Positions 14,546-22,724 are shown, numbered from the stretch's first letter. The stretch is 54,410 nucleotides of DNA from a virus (IMGVR_UViG_3300038824_000003:1-54410); one strand, 5' to 3'. The notes: generated from the sequence alone by a model not told the origin. Program-made: numbers and translations.

Positions 14546-15556
14546 CTGCTGTTTGGCTTCGCGCTGGACTTCGCCCAGGCGCTCGACCGCGATGTAGCGC
14601 CCGTAAGGATCGCGCTCATCCATCGCGATCCGGGCCAGCACCTCAACGGCGATGTGCCGGTGGCAGAAAGCCCCTTCAGCGCAGTAGCACTTCAATACCA
14701 CGCTATCACGCTGGAGCAGTTTCCGCAACGGTTGCGGATTTCGCAGCCATCGCAGCCGCAACAACCCCAGATATCGGTCAACGTATTCGGCGTCAGTCAA
14801 CCGGCTCTCTTTATGACCCATGACCATATCCCAGGTAGGAGCCAGGAACCGGCCCGCATCGCTGTCAGCGGATTTGACGGTGATGTTGAGCGCGTCCTCG
14901 TGTGGTACGCCCATCTGCGCTGTGCCAACCTGGAGGATATGCGGGACGAATTTGGCTGGATCGCCCCAACGGTGGTTGACGCCTGCCAGCGCCTGTTTGT
15001 AGGTATCAATCGTGCGCTCTTCCGGCGGTATCCAGGGCATCCCCAGCAGCCTGAAATAGGCGGACTCATCCGGCACGTATAGCTTCTGGTCTTTGTGCCA
15101 GAGATAGCCATCGCGACTGTCCAGACCGGAACGACGTTTGATGGCTGTTTGCAGGTAGGTGTTGGCGCGGCCCTCGCGGTCGTTATCCGGGCCGGTTCGC
15201 AGCCAGAAGATACGCCCGCGATTCCACAGATCGACCAGCGATAATTCGACCAGCACACCATCATAGAGGAAGCCGCGCAGCTTCTGCCCCCAGCGCGTCA
15301 TCCGCTTCTCGCCGTAGGTGGCTTTCGTGATGGTGCGCTCATCCACCAGCCGGTTGAGCAGCCGCAGCAGCGGGTTATCCAGGCTGGCCGGATCGCCGGA
15401 GGGCAGGGCGACCAGTTCGATGTCGCCCACGTCGGGCCGCCCACGCCGGAGCGAACCAGCAACTTCGATCCAGACACAGGCGGGGGCCAACATCTCGATC
15501 AGGGTGTTGGCGATGGGTAGGGCGTCTTCGCGTTTGATCCTTTTTGTGCTGCTCAT
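14534..15556 (-). CDS. DNA polymerase beta-like nucleotidyltransferase fused to a DUF488 domain
   Basis: 340 residues. The N-terminal half has a polymerase-beta/PolX nucleotidyltransferase signature: VAGSLRRGRPDVGDIELVALP (~32-52; GS motif plus DxE) and RGFLYDGVLVELSLVDLW (~94-111) for the third acidic residue. The C-terminal ~100 residues follow the small DUF488 family: FLAPTWDMVMGHKESRLTDAEYVDRYL, a basic helix, then KCYCAEGAFCHRHIAVEVL. Both usually occur as separate proteins. The gene leads a leftward group (15556) but runs toward 14534, overlapping the convergent gene end. Nucleotide transfer to DNA, RNA or protein is likely; the substrate is unknown. Confidence 0.75.
   Translation of the reverse strand: MSSTKRIKREDALPIANTLIEMLAPACVWIEVAGSLRRGRPDVGDIELVALPSGDPASLDNPLLRLLNRLVDERTITKATYGEKRMTRWGQKLRGFLYDGVLVELSLVDLWNRGRIFWLRTGPDNDREGRANTYLQTAIKRRSGLDSRDGYLWHKDQKLYVPDESAYFRLLGMPWIPPEERTIDTYKQALAGVNHRWGDPAKFVPHILQVGTAQMGVPHEDALNITVKSADSDAGRFLAPTWDMVMGHKESRLTDAEYVDRYLGLLRLRWLRNPQPLRKLLQRDSVVLKCYCAEGAFCHRHIAVEVLARIAMDERDPYGRYIAVERLGEVQREAKQQSMF
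14723..14741 (+). repeat. 19-bp near-palindromic repeat, copy 2
   Basis: Identical to 6586-6604 and 43956-43974, same orientation. Here it lies inside the nucleotidyltransferase-DUF488 gene, which is read on the other strand, so the conserved DNA cannot be explained by one conserved peptide. Confidence 0.7.
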
Positions 15557-15687
15557 GATTTCCCCCTGACGGCAAATAATTCTGCCAGCAACGTGGCATT
15601 TGCCGCGTGCTCATGTAGCCAGCGCAAAATGCCAGCCTGTATAGCGTCTATTTCAGCGTCATGATTTTGAATTTGGACGATATTCAT
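15553..15687 (-). CDS. Small hypothetical protein
   Basis: 44 residues from ATG 15687 (GGAG six bases upstream), overlapping the start of the nucleotidyltransferase gene by four bases. It is helical with an Ile/Ala/Leu-rich face (AEIDAIQAGILRWLHEHAAN). No family recognised. Confidence 0.5.
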   Translation of the reverse strand: MNIVQIQNHDAEIDAIQAGILRWLHEHAANATLLAELFAVRGKS

Positions 15688-15763
15688 CAGGTACTCCGTG
15701 CATTGTGGGGGGGGTATGCGGTCACACATACCCCCATTGTAATCGCGGGTGATATGACCAGCG

Positions 15764-16009
15764 TTAGCGTGCTTGGTTGGCTTTTTGCTGGTCTGCAATA
15801 TCGCGCCGGAATTGTTCCAACGTAACGCCATTCATGTTGCCCTGGAAGATGCGATACACATCTTCAACTGCGGGTTGATAGCCGGTGGGCAGTGGTGGGC
15901 CATAGATAGCCCGACACGCTGCTTCAACCATGTGACGGTATTCGCGGTGACGGTATTCGCGATCTTCCTGCGGGCCATGCAGGTACGTGGCCTGTCCGTT
16001 ATCGTTCAT
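15764..16009 (-). CDS. Small hypothetical protein with short internal repeat
   Basis: 81 residues. Contains REYRH twice in tandem, caused by an exact 15-bp tandem duplication at 15932-15961. Start ATG 16009 overlaps the stop of the upstream leftward gene. Function unknown. Confidence 0.55.
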   Translation of the reverse strand: MNDNGQATYLHGPQEDREYRHREYRHMVEAACRAIYGPPLPTGYQPAVEDVYRIFQGNMNGVTLEQFRRDIADQQKANQAR

Positions 16010-16236
16010 CAGGACACCCCGGTCAGCTTACTGAGGACGGCGGTGCGGACATCCTGGACGAATTCGCGCTGGATGTTTTCAGCCTGCAACATGCGATTGG
16101 TAGTGATCGCTTCGGTTGTGCGCCGGAACAGTGCGCGGTTGCCATCCTGGTTGATGGTATTGATGATGGCTTGGGCCGTGTCGTTGACGAGACGATGATA
16201 CGACTCGGGGTGCATTGCTGATGCAATGTAAAGCAT
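16009..16236 (-). CDS. Small helical hypothetical protein
   Basis: 75 residues from ATG 16236 (GGAG upstream). The sequence is helical and polar (YHRLVNDTAQAIINTINQD...), perhaps a small oligomer. Stop overlaps the next start. A CATTGC-TGAT-GCAATG dyad lies in its first codons. No family recognised. Confidence 0.5.
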   Translation of the reverse strand: MLYIASAMHPESYHRLVNDTAQAIINTINQDGNRALFRRTTEAITTNRMLQAENIQREFVQDVRTAVLSKLTGVS

Positions 16237-16341
16237 GGTATGATCTCCGTTAGGTGACAGAATGTCTTCGGATATTCCGCTTGCGGGGGTGTTGGTAGCA
16301 CCTCCGTTTGCGTTATTGCACCGGCACACTGGCCGGTTGGC

Positions 16342-16824
16342 TTATGCCTCTTCGTTGCGCGGTCGTCCCTGTCCGCGTTTTTTTGCCGCGAACTCGTCCA
16401 ACTGTGCCTTTGTGAAATACAGCGAGTTGCCAACCATCTGGCCGGTGATGTTACCGGCCCGAAATACATGGTACTTGAACGAGTCCAGGCTCATGCCCAG
16501 GTACTCAGCCGCTTCCGCAGTGGAAAACAGGCGTTCATTCACACCCGTCACCTGGAAAATTGTGTGGCTGAAGTAGTTGTCGAGCAGAACGATTACGTCG
16601 CTGGCAGCCTGGTCGCCGGTATATGCCAGGCCGTCATTTGCGCTATGGAACATATCGCTGTTGGCGACAATTTCGTTCATCGCGCCCGGCACATAATGCT
16701 CTTCGCGCTCCAACTGCTGGATCAGCACCAGAGCGGCCCGTTTGACGTGGGGATCATCACCATCACCGGCAATACGCTTGAGCGCGTCAGCGACGGTCTG
16801 ACGGTCTAAGAAAATCTCGTGCAT
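16342..16824 (-). CDS. Helix-turn-helix (excisionase-like) regulator
   Basis: 160 residues from ATG 16824, with GGAGG nine bases upstream. The C-terminal ~60 residues are a MerR/HTH_17-type module (FSTAEAAEYLGMSLDSFKYHVF, then a wing VGNSLYFTKAQLDEFAAKK) and end with a basic tail. The N-terminal ~95 residues are helical. Its promoter is covered by direct and inverted repeats, so it probably represses itself. It faces the late control region and is the best candidate for an early/late switch protein; a role as excisionase is less likely without an integrase. Confidence 0.7.
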   Translation of the reverse strand: MHEIFLDRQTVADALKRIAGDGDDPHVKRAALVLIQQLEREEHYVPGAMNEIVANSDMFHSANDGLAYTGDQAASDVIVLLDNYFSHTIFQVTGVNERLFSTAEAAEYLGMSLDSFKYHVFRAGNITGQMVGNSLYFTKAQLDEFAAKKRGQGRPRNEEA

Positions 16825-16838
16825 TGCAACCTCCGTAA

Positions 16839-16900
16839 ACTTACACTCTGTAGTTAGCATACACCTGTTTTACATGGCTGTAAATACTTACACTCTGTAG
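16839..16900 (-). promoter_or_regulatory. Promoter and operators of the HTH regulator
   Basis: On the minus strand TTTACA (16884-16879), 17 bases, and TATGCT (16861-16856) form a good promoter. TTTACA-TGGC-TGTAAA at 16869-16884 is a perfect dyad over the -35. The 15-bp direct repeat ACTTACACTCTGTAG occurs at 16839-16853 and 16886-16900, flanking the promoter on both sides. The CTTACAC half-site recurs in the palindrome at 45462-45478. Confidence 0.6.
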
Positions 16901-17039
16901 GTAGTGTGAGATTTACGCAATCTTCATTTTTGGGCCGGACGGCAGCGCGGGCGGCCCACGCACGCACCCGAACTACAAAAAACCGATGTTTGTATTTTGC
17001 CGGTTTACACCGCGCTAGCACTACCGTTCTGTTCACAAG

Positions 17040-17165
17040 CATAACGGCCCGGCTGTAATGTTCCGTAGTTGTCGTGCAAGTCGGACATCTGCCAGTGCCC
17101 CCTAGCGGTTAGGGGTTCCCTCAATAATGTGGACGGGTGTCATCTGCGGCTGACACCCGTTTTTT
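17040..17165 (+). ncRNA. Candidate small RNA ending at a strong terminator
   Basis: No frame explains this stretch. It has a perfect hairpin CCCCTA-GCGGT-TAGGGG (17099-17115) and then the terminator ACGGGTGTCA (17133-17142) with TGACACCCGT (17151-17160) and six T. The upstream promoter is unclear; a TTTACA lies near 17006. It may be a regulatory RNA or the end of a transcript running against the HTH gene's leader. Confidence 0.35.
17133..17165 (+). terminator. Strong intrinsic terminator
   Basis: A perfect 10-bp stem, ACGGGTGTCA/TGACACCCGT with an 8-base loop, followed by TTTTTT (17160-17165). It insulates the late control region from upstream rightward transcription. Confidence 0.75.
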
Positions 17166-17299
17166 GGGCGTATATACGATTACTGCATATTTGTGACATT
17201 ATACGAAGTAATTATCATGGCGTAATCCTTGCTATAGTTGGCGTAGTATTGAGGGCGTGAGCAACCCGCGAGATACGTCACTTATGTCAGGAGGGCCGG

Positions 17300-17428
17300 A
17301 TGCTGGCATTTCCAATGCAATTCAAATTGCAATTGTACTTCTGTTCTGGTATATTATGTACTGACTTAAGTGCTAACGTAATTAGATGTGTAGGTATAGA
17401 TGGAATGGCGATGCCAGCGACAATTTGA
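17300..17428 (+). CDS. Possible 42-residue leader peptide
   Basis: ATG 17300 is preceded by AGGAGG at ideal spacing and encodes a short hydrophobic, Cys-containing peptide (MLAFPMQFKLQLYFCSG...). It overlaps the promoter at 17327-17355 and the first codons of the next gene. It could be a leader peptide or chance. Confidence 0.25.
   Translation: MLAFPMQFKLQLYFCSGILCTDLSANVIRCVGIDGMAMPATI
17316..17355 (+). promoter_or_regulatory. Late-region promoter with TGCAATT operator
   Basis: TTGCAA (17327-17332), 17 bases, TATATT (17350-17355): a good promoter 45 bases ahead of the first late-block gene. The perfect dyad TGCAATT-CA-AATTGCA (17316-17331) overlaps its -35, so a protein bound there would probably repress it. 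The half-site is shared with 5003-5015 and 12923-12938. Confidence 0.55.
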
Positions 17429-18044
17429 TTATGCAGCGTTCCGGGCCGCGTACACGGCGAAAAAGCGCCGGTCGGAATATGCGGCCCTGGAGGCTTTGCC
17501 AGCATGGGTCATGGCTAACAAGCGCGTCATGCGCGTCATGCGCCGGACGCGCCGGTTGATTGATGCCCGCTCGCTGACCGGGAGGTTGGGCACTGCCCGG
17601 CCTGATTATTCGCCGGTACAGGCAAAGCGTGCGAAATGGTGGAAGCGACCATCGCTGTGGGCCGATGACGCGCCAGCGCGGGCGGCCCACGATGGGCAGC
17701 GGTCGTTGACACGCCCGACCGAGGATGAAGCGTTGGAGAACGTATACGTGCGGGCTAAGGGCAGCATGCCGGTTAGCGAGATTAAGGTCATCACGGCAAA
17801 GAAGATTAAACAGCGTGCGCCGCGTGGCTGGCAGTATTGTGTTACGTGTCACCAGTACAAAGCCCCGGATGCGTTTGGTAGCGATCCGCGCAATACCAAT
17901 CGCGACGGTTTGCAATCGTACTGCCTGGCGTGTGAAGCGCAACGGAAGAAGGAAGCGCGGGCACGCAAGAAGAAACGACAGCAGCGCAAACAGAACGCGG
18001 CCCAAAGGGCGAGTGCCTACAGTCGGGTGACTGCCGGTGATTGA
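17400..18044 (+). CDS. Zinc-finger protein, HNH/recombinase-VII-like treble clef
   Basis: 214 residues. The N-terminal ~110 residues are Arg/Ala-rich and basic. At ~145-185 a zinc module CVTCHQYKAPDAFG...YCLACEAQRKK has two CxxC pairs in the form used by many phage HNH-type or recombination-endonuclease-VII-like proteins, but no clear HNH catalytic His is visible. The tail is very Lys/Arg-rich. It lies directly before the terminase genes, where HNH proteins that assist packaging are common, so a packaging role is plausible. Confidence 0.55.
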   Translation: MEWRCQRQFDYAAFRAAYTAKKRRSEYAALEALPAWVMANKRVMRVMRRTRRLIDARSLTGRLGTARPDYSPVQAKRAKWWKRPSLWADDAPARAAHDGQRSLTRPTEDEALENVYVRAKGSMPVSEIKVITAKKIKQRAPRGWQYCVTCHQYKAPDAFGSDPRNTNRDGLQSYCLACEAQRKKEARARKKKRQQRKQNAAQRASAYSRVTAGD

Positions 18045-18065
18045 GCGCGTCCTGTAATAAGGCTG

Positions 18066-18122
18066 TATTGTGATACAATAGAATTGACTGTTGGTATATC
18101 TGCGTCCTTAAGGGGCGTTTTT
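18066..18122 (+). promoter_or_regulatory. Palindrome with -10 element and terminator-like stem before terminase
   Basis: TATTGT-GAT-ACAATA (18066-18080) is a perfect dyad containing the -10-like TACAAT. Downstream, CGTCC-TTAA-GGGGCG with a run of T (18103-18122) resembles a weak terminator or attenuator just before the small terminase start. Together they could set the level of late expression. Confidence 0.35.
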
Positions 18123-18127
18123 GATTT

Positions 18128-18628
18128 GTGCGGAAATACACTCAGGAAGAAAAGGCCGTCGCGGTCGAGATCGTTGACCGGCATGGCGAACTGAATAAAG
18201 CTGCACTGGATGATGCCCGCGCTGCGCTGGATGCCCCTACCTTAGCGAAAAGCACATTGCATAGCTGGTTGGAACCGAAAGCGGGCAAGCCGGTTCCGGC
18301 CAATCAAGCACAGTACCAATCCCGGCCTACGGTCGAGGATCGGGACCAGGCGTCAGTGGCGCTGTCTGATGCGTTTGAGGCGCTGGCGTTCCGGCTGGTC
18401 GAGAAGGCATCTCAGGACTCGGTTATCGCGGACATGAAGGGCAAGGACATGGTTATCGCTGCCGGTGTGGCGGTCGATAAGATGCGGCTCTTGAGAGGGC
18501 TGCCGACTGAGATTGTGGAGGTTTTGCCGCGAATCAAGGTCTTCTTTGAACGTGTTCGCGTAGCCGGTCATGACCCGGTACAGGTAATGGAACGGATTAT
18601 CGCCCGGCTGGATGATGGTTTCGATTGA
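18128..18628 (+). CDS. Small terminase subunit-like protein
   Basis: 166 residues from GTG 18128. An N-terminal helix-turn-helix (EEKAVAVEIVDRHGELNKAALDDARAAL...KSTLHSWLEP) would bind the packaging site; a central helical oligomerisation region (~85-130) and a C-terminal acidic helix follow. It overlaps the large terminase gene. The role is by position and layout; the sequence family itself is divergent. Confidence 0.65.
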   Translation: MRKYTQEEKAVAVEIVDRHGELNKAALDDARAALDAPTLAKSTLHSWLEPKAGKPVPANQAQYQSRPTVEDRDQASVALSDAFEALAFRLVEKASQDSVIADMKGKDMVIAAGVAVDKMRLLRGLPTEIVEVLPRIKVFFERVRVAGHDPVQVMERIIARLDDGFD

Positions 18629-20048
18629 TGAGTTGGTCGATCTTGCGCTGGCAGATAGTTCCCGCCGGTTAGCTGCATATCGCACCGAAACCGGCATTGT
18701 GCGCTTTGTGCGCGATGTGCTCGGTGCAGAGCCAGCCGACTACCAAGAAGACATCCTGCGGATGTTGGTTCGGTACAAACGTGTTGCGGTGCGCGGGCCA
18801 CATGGCCTCGGTAAGACAGCTCTGGCCGCGTGGTTCACATTGTGGCTGATTGCGTGCTTTGAGCACGATACGAAAGTGCCCACAACGGCCAGTAAATGGC
18901 GTCAGTTAATTTACTTCCTATGGCCGGAGATTAAGAAATGGTCGCGCAATGCCAACTGGTCGGCCATTGGGATTGACCTCCGGTACGGTAAAGAGTTACT
19001 GGAACGGTCAATCAAGCTGCCGGATAAAGAGGCATTCGCGCTGGCGTCTGATGACCCATCAGCGATTGAAGGTGCTCATGCTACGACACTCGGTTATGTG
19101 TTTGATGAGGCCAAAGCAATCCCCTCTGACATCTGGGATGCGGCAGAAGGGGCATTTTCTGCTGCCGGTGATGATACCACCAGCGATGCCTATGCGCTGG
19201 CGATCAGCACTCCCGGCGAGACATCAGGGCGGTTTTATGAAATTCACCAGCGCAAGCCCGGCACGGAAGATTGGGCTGTCCGGCATGTAACCCTAGAAGA
19301 AGCGATTGCTGCCGGGCGCATATCGCGCCAGTGGGCAGAGCAGCGTAAACGCCAATGGGGTGAACAATCTGCCGTCTACAAGAATCGCGTGAAGGGCGAG
19401 TTCGATGACAGCGGCGAAACGAACGTCATTCCGCTGTCATGGGTTGAAGCGGCCAATGACCGCTGGCTGGATTGCAAAGGGATTGGTGAAGGCAAAACCA
19501 GCTATGGTGTTGATCCGGCGCGGTTCGGCATTGATCGTACCTGTATGGGGCGATTGGTGGGGTCTGTGCTGGAAGAGGTACGCTACTACGAAAAGCAGGA
19601 CACCATGCAAACGGTGGGCCGGGTGATTGCGTTTGTGCATGGGGATAAAGCCGTGCCCATCGGGGTTGATGTGATCGGGATTGGGGCCGGTGTTCACGAC
19701 CGGCTGAAAGAACAGCGTTACAAATCGATTGCTGTTAACGTGGCCCATAAGACCACTGCCACCGATGAATCCGGGGAAATCGGGTTTGTGAATATCCGCA
19801 GCGAAATTTGGTGGATGCTGCGAAAAGCTCTGGATCCATCCGGTGATATTCATCTGGCGTTGCCGCCGGATGATCTGCTAACCGGCGATCTGACGGCTCC
19901 TACTTACGAATACACCTCAGATGGAAAGATCAAGGTGGAAAGCAAAGACGATATTCGTGCCCGGATCGGGCGTTCAACTGATGCAGCCGATATGCTGGGG
20001 CTGGCTTATTACGCTGGCAATAAACCGCGTGGTTGGGTCATCCGGTGA
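18612..20048 (+). CDS. terL: Terminase large subunit
   Basis: 478 residues. ATPase: Walker A VRGPHGLGKTALAAW (~60-74) and Walker B GYVFDEAK (~162-169), followed by coupling motif AISTPGE. The C-terminal nuclease domain has YGVDPARFGIDRT (~298-310), VDVIGIGAGVHD (~350) and DAADMLGLAYYAG (~458), the spaced Asp residues of the RNase H-like fold. Cuts and pumps phage DNA into proheads. The small subunit overlaps its start, and the portal GTG overlaps its TGA, the usual packaging order. Confidence 0.92.
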   Translation: MMVSIDELVDLALADSSRRLAAYRTETGIVRFVRDVLGAEPADYQEDILRMLVRYKRVAVRGPHGLGKTALAAWFTLWLIACFEHDTKVPTTASKWRQLIYFLWPEIKKWSRNANWSAIGIDLRYGKELLERSIKLPDKEAFALASDDPSAIEGAHATTLGYVFDEAKAIPSDIWDAAEGAFSAAGDDTTSDAYALAISTPGETSGRFYEIHQRKPGTEDWAVRHVTLEEAIAAGRISRQWAEQRKRQWGEQSAVYKNRVKGEFDDSGETNVIPLSWVEAANDRWLDCKGIGEGKTSYGVDPARFGIDRTCMGRLVGSVLEEVRYYEKQDTMQTVGRVIAFVHGDKAVPIGVDVIGIGAGVHDRLKEQRYKSIAVNVAHKTTATDESGEIGFVNIRSEIWWMLRKALDPSGDIHLALPPDDLLTGDLTAPTYEYTSDGKIKVESKDDIRARIGRSTDAADMLGLAYYAGNKPRGWVIR

Positions 20049-22381
20049 TTGCTGCACAACGCAACAAACGCAATGACGGCATATTGGGCCGGGTGCGCGA
20101 CGCATGGCAGGTACTGACCGGCAGTTATGGCCGCTCGTCAGCCGGGTTATCGCGGGGGCAGTGGGTACGGCTGCGATCCGGCAGGCAGGTACTGCTGAAG
20201 GAAGGGCCTTACCAGTGGCCTGCGTGGCGTGAGACCACTCCGCAATGGCGGATGGTGGATTATGAAGCCTACTATCGCGATGGGTATGAGCGTAACAGCA
20301 TCATCTACAGCGCCATATCGTACAAAGCGCGATCGGCATCACAGGCGCTGCTAAAGGCGTTTGGTGGCGATTACGATAACCCGAAGCCGGTTGAGCGCGA
20401 TCATCCGCTGGCACAGTTGACGGCGCGGCCCAACCGCTGGCAATCCGGGCGGGAATTCCAGATGCTCCAGGTGGTGTATCTGAACCTGACCGGCAATGCG
20501 TTTACGTACCTGTACCGGCCTGCCGCCGGGGCGCTGCCAACGGAGATGTGGCCGCTGCGCCCAGATCGGGTGGTGATTGTGCCGGGCGATAAAGAGATTA
20601 AAGGCTACAAATACATCCCGGAGGGGAAGTCGATTTATGAGGGCTTCCCGATCATGCCGGAAGACATGATGCATGTGAAGCTACCCAACCCGTATGATCC
20701 GTTCGAGGGTCTGGGATACGGGTTATCGCCGCTGTCGCCGGGAGCGCAGTCCGGCGATGTGGACAATATGTTCACTGAGTTTCTCAATATGTTTTTCCGC
20801 AACGGGGCAGTGCTGCAAGGGGTACTGACGACCGAGCAGGAACTGTCCGACGAGGAAATAGCCGAAGCGCGTGACCGCTTCCAGGAAGTGTATGGGGGCT
20901 ACCAGCAGTGGTCAGATGTGGCGGTGCTGGGCAAGTCAGTCAAATACGAGCGGATCGGCATGACGTTCGATGAGATGGCCGCCAATGATCTGGACAATCG
21001 CAACGAGAGTCGGATCCTGGGGCCGTTCGGCGTGCCGCCGATTCTGATCGGGACACGCTTCGGGCTGGAACGGTCTACGTTCAACAACTACGGCGAAGCC
21101 CGGCGCATATTCTGGGAAGACACGATGACATTCGAGTTATCGCTGTTCCAGGATGAGTATCGTTACTTTCTCCAGGGCGATGACGGCACGTTCGTGGGGT
21201 GGGATTACAGCAATGTCCCGGCACTGCGTAAGGACATCCCGGCGCTGGTCGATGCGGCGCATAAGCTGTGGAGCATGGGCTATCCGGCCCGTGTCGCAAC
21301 GCAGACGGTGGGGCTGAAGGTTGAAGAAACCGATAATGATGAGCGGGCATATGTTCCGCTGAATATGGTTCCTGTGCCAGTGAAAGACGCGGAAGCGGAA
21401 ACTGCCGGAGAGGAACCGGAACCGCCTACCCCACAACCGGCGAGGGAAACGGACGACTCGTCTGATGCTGAGGGCAGCGGTGCAATTGAGGATGCGGAGA
21501 CTGATGACCAGACGCGCAGCGCGGAGCCGGTTACGGATAGCAAACAGAGCAGCTTCACACTGGAGCAGAAGCGGGCAATCTGGGAAACATTCGACCGGAT
21601 CGCGGAAAGCTGGGACAGCCGGTTTGGGGATGCAGCGGTTGATAGCCTGGAACATGACCGGCGCGAAGTGCAGGCGATTATCGCCGATGCTAAAAGCAAG
21701 GCGCTGGCGGCAAAAGCGACCGTGCAGTGGGCGCTGCTGATCGGCCCGATTGAGAATTACCTGTATGGGCCGGGCGCTGAGAAATGGCGCGAGAACTTCC
21801 GGCCCCTGATTGCCGGTCTTGTCATTGACCAGGGCAAATTCTGGGGCGAGCAACTAGGCCTCGATTTCGCTGCCGGGAATGTCGAAGGCGAGGAATGGTT
21901 TACTGAATACATCCTCAAATTCGCACAGGATGACATCCAGGTCACAACGCGCAACGGCATTCACGAGTTGTTGCAACTGGGCATGAATGACGGCTGGTCG
22001 ATTGACATTATGAGCGACCGGCTCGGAACGCTGTTTGACCAGTGGATGTATGGCAACAAAACCAGCGAGGATTTCGACTGGCTGGATGAGCGAATGCCGG
22101 TGTGGCGGCGCGAGTTGATCGCCCGCACCGAGACTGTCGCGGCGGCCAATTATGGCAGTGCCCAGTTATTTGAGCGCTGGGGTGTCACACAGAAAGAATG
22201 GCTGACGCAGATGGACGGCAGGCAACGTGAATCGCATGGGGCAGCCAATGGGCAAATCCGCGACATGGATCAGCCGTTTGAGGTTGGTGGCGAACCGATG
22301 GATCATCCCGGCGATAAAGCGGCCAGCATCGGCAATATTGCCAACTGCCGGTGTACGCTGCTGCCGGTGTTAGGGGGTTGA
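20045..22381 (+). CDS. Portal protein fused to MuF-like head morphogenesis domain
   Basis: About 778 residues; GTG 20045 overlaps the TGA of terL, though an upstream TTG at 20033 is also open. Residues ~1-430 are an HK97-type portal (SIIYSAISYKARSASQ, TEMWPLRPDRV, NMFFRNGAVLQGVL, RILGPFGVPP, NNYGEARRIFWEDT). An acidic linker (~430-490) leads to ~290 residues that end in a MuF-type module (RTETVAAANYGSAQLFERWG, DGRQRESH, NCRCTLLPV). The two are separate genes in most relatives. The portal is the DNA gate; MuF domains are injected or structural head proteins. Confidence 0.88.
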   Translation: MIAAQRNKRNDGILGRVRDAWQVLTGSYGRSSAGLSRGQWVRLRSGRQVLLKEGPYQWPAWRETTPQWRMVDYEAYYRDGYERNSIIYSAISYKARSASQALLKAFGGDYDNPKPVERDHPLAQLTARPNRWQSGREFQMLQVVYLNLTGNAFTYLYRPAAGALPTEMWPLRPDRVVIVPGDKEIKGYKYIPEGKSIYEGFPIMPEDMMHVKLPNPYDPFEGLGYGLSPLSPGAQSGDVDNMFTEFLNMFFRNGAVLQGVLTTEQELSDEEIAEARDRFQEVYGGYQQWSDVAVLGKSVKYERIGMTFDEMAANDLDNRNESRILGPFGVPPILIGTRFGLERSTFNNYGEARRIFWEDTMTFELSLFQDEYRYFLQGDDGTFVGWDYSNVPALRKDIPALVDAAHKLWSMGYPARVATQTVGLKVEETDNDERAYVPLNMVPVPVKDAEAETAGEEPEPPTPQPARETDDSSDAEGSGAIEDAETDDQTRSAEPVTDSKQSSFTLEQKRAIWETFDRIAESWDSRFGDAAVDSLEHDRREVQAIIADAKSKALAAKATVQWALLIGPIENYLYGPGAEKWRENFRPLIAGLVIDQGKFWGEQLGLDFAAGNVEGEEWFTEYILKFAQDDIQVTTRNGIHELLQLGMNDGWSIDIMSDRLGTLFDQWMYGNKTSEDFDWLDERMPVWRRELIARTETVAAANYGSAQLFERWGVTQKEWLTQMDGRQRESHGAANGQIRDMDQPFEVGGEPMDHPGDKAASIGNIANCRCTLLPVLGG

Positions 22382-22382
22382 G

Positions 22383-22724
22383 GTGAGATTACGGCATTGT
22401 GTGTTGATGTTCATGAGCGTGCTGCTGGCGCTGCTGGCCTATGACGCGCTGTCGCAGGGCGAGTATCAGACTGTGCAGTTTACGCCGTATGAAGCGGCGA
22501 CGGTATATGCCCAGCCGGATCGCAGTTCCGGCGCTCTGCGGGTCATCCCGGCCCGCCAGTCCGTAACTGTTTATACGCCGTATGTGGGGGCCGTGATTAC
22601 ATCCGATGTGCCCCTGGATGGCGATGGACTGCTGTGGGGTGCGCTTAACCCAGAGCGCACTGAGTGGGTGGCCGTTGCGGTGCATGGGGTCTGCCCACGT
22701 GAGCGCCTGGGCGATATTGAGTGA
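22383..22724 (+). CDS. Secreted SH3-like small protein
   Basis: 113 residues from GTG 22383. An N-terminal signal peptide (LMFMSVLLALLAYDALSQG) is followed by a short SH3b-like beta domain (AATVYAQPDRSSGALRVIPA, SVTVYTPY). Such modules often bind cell-wall sugars. It lies between portal and protease genes, where a secreted protein is unusual. Superinfection exclusion or an envelope role are possible. Confidence 0.6.
   Translation: MRLRHCVLMFMSVLLALLAYDALSQGEYQTVQFTPYEAATVYAQPDRSSGALRVIPARQSVTVYTPYVGAVITSDVPLDGDGLLWGALNPERTEWVAVAVHGVCPRERLGDIE

Noticed and set aside
17190-17222. TATACGAAGTAATTAT, resembling half of a loxP site
   Set aside because: Only about ten bases match the loxP arm, the second arm is absent and there is no Cre-like recombinase in the window.
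21137-21853. Long minus-strand frame opposite the portal gene (238 codons)
   Set aside because: Shadow of the portal-MuF gene, without start signals and inside a clear plus-strand operon.
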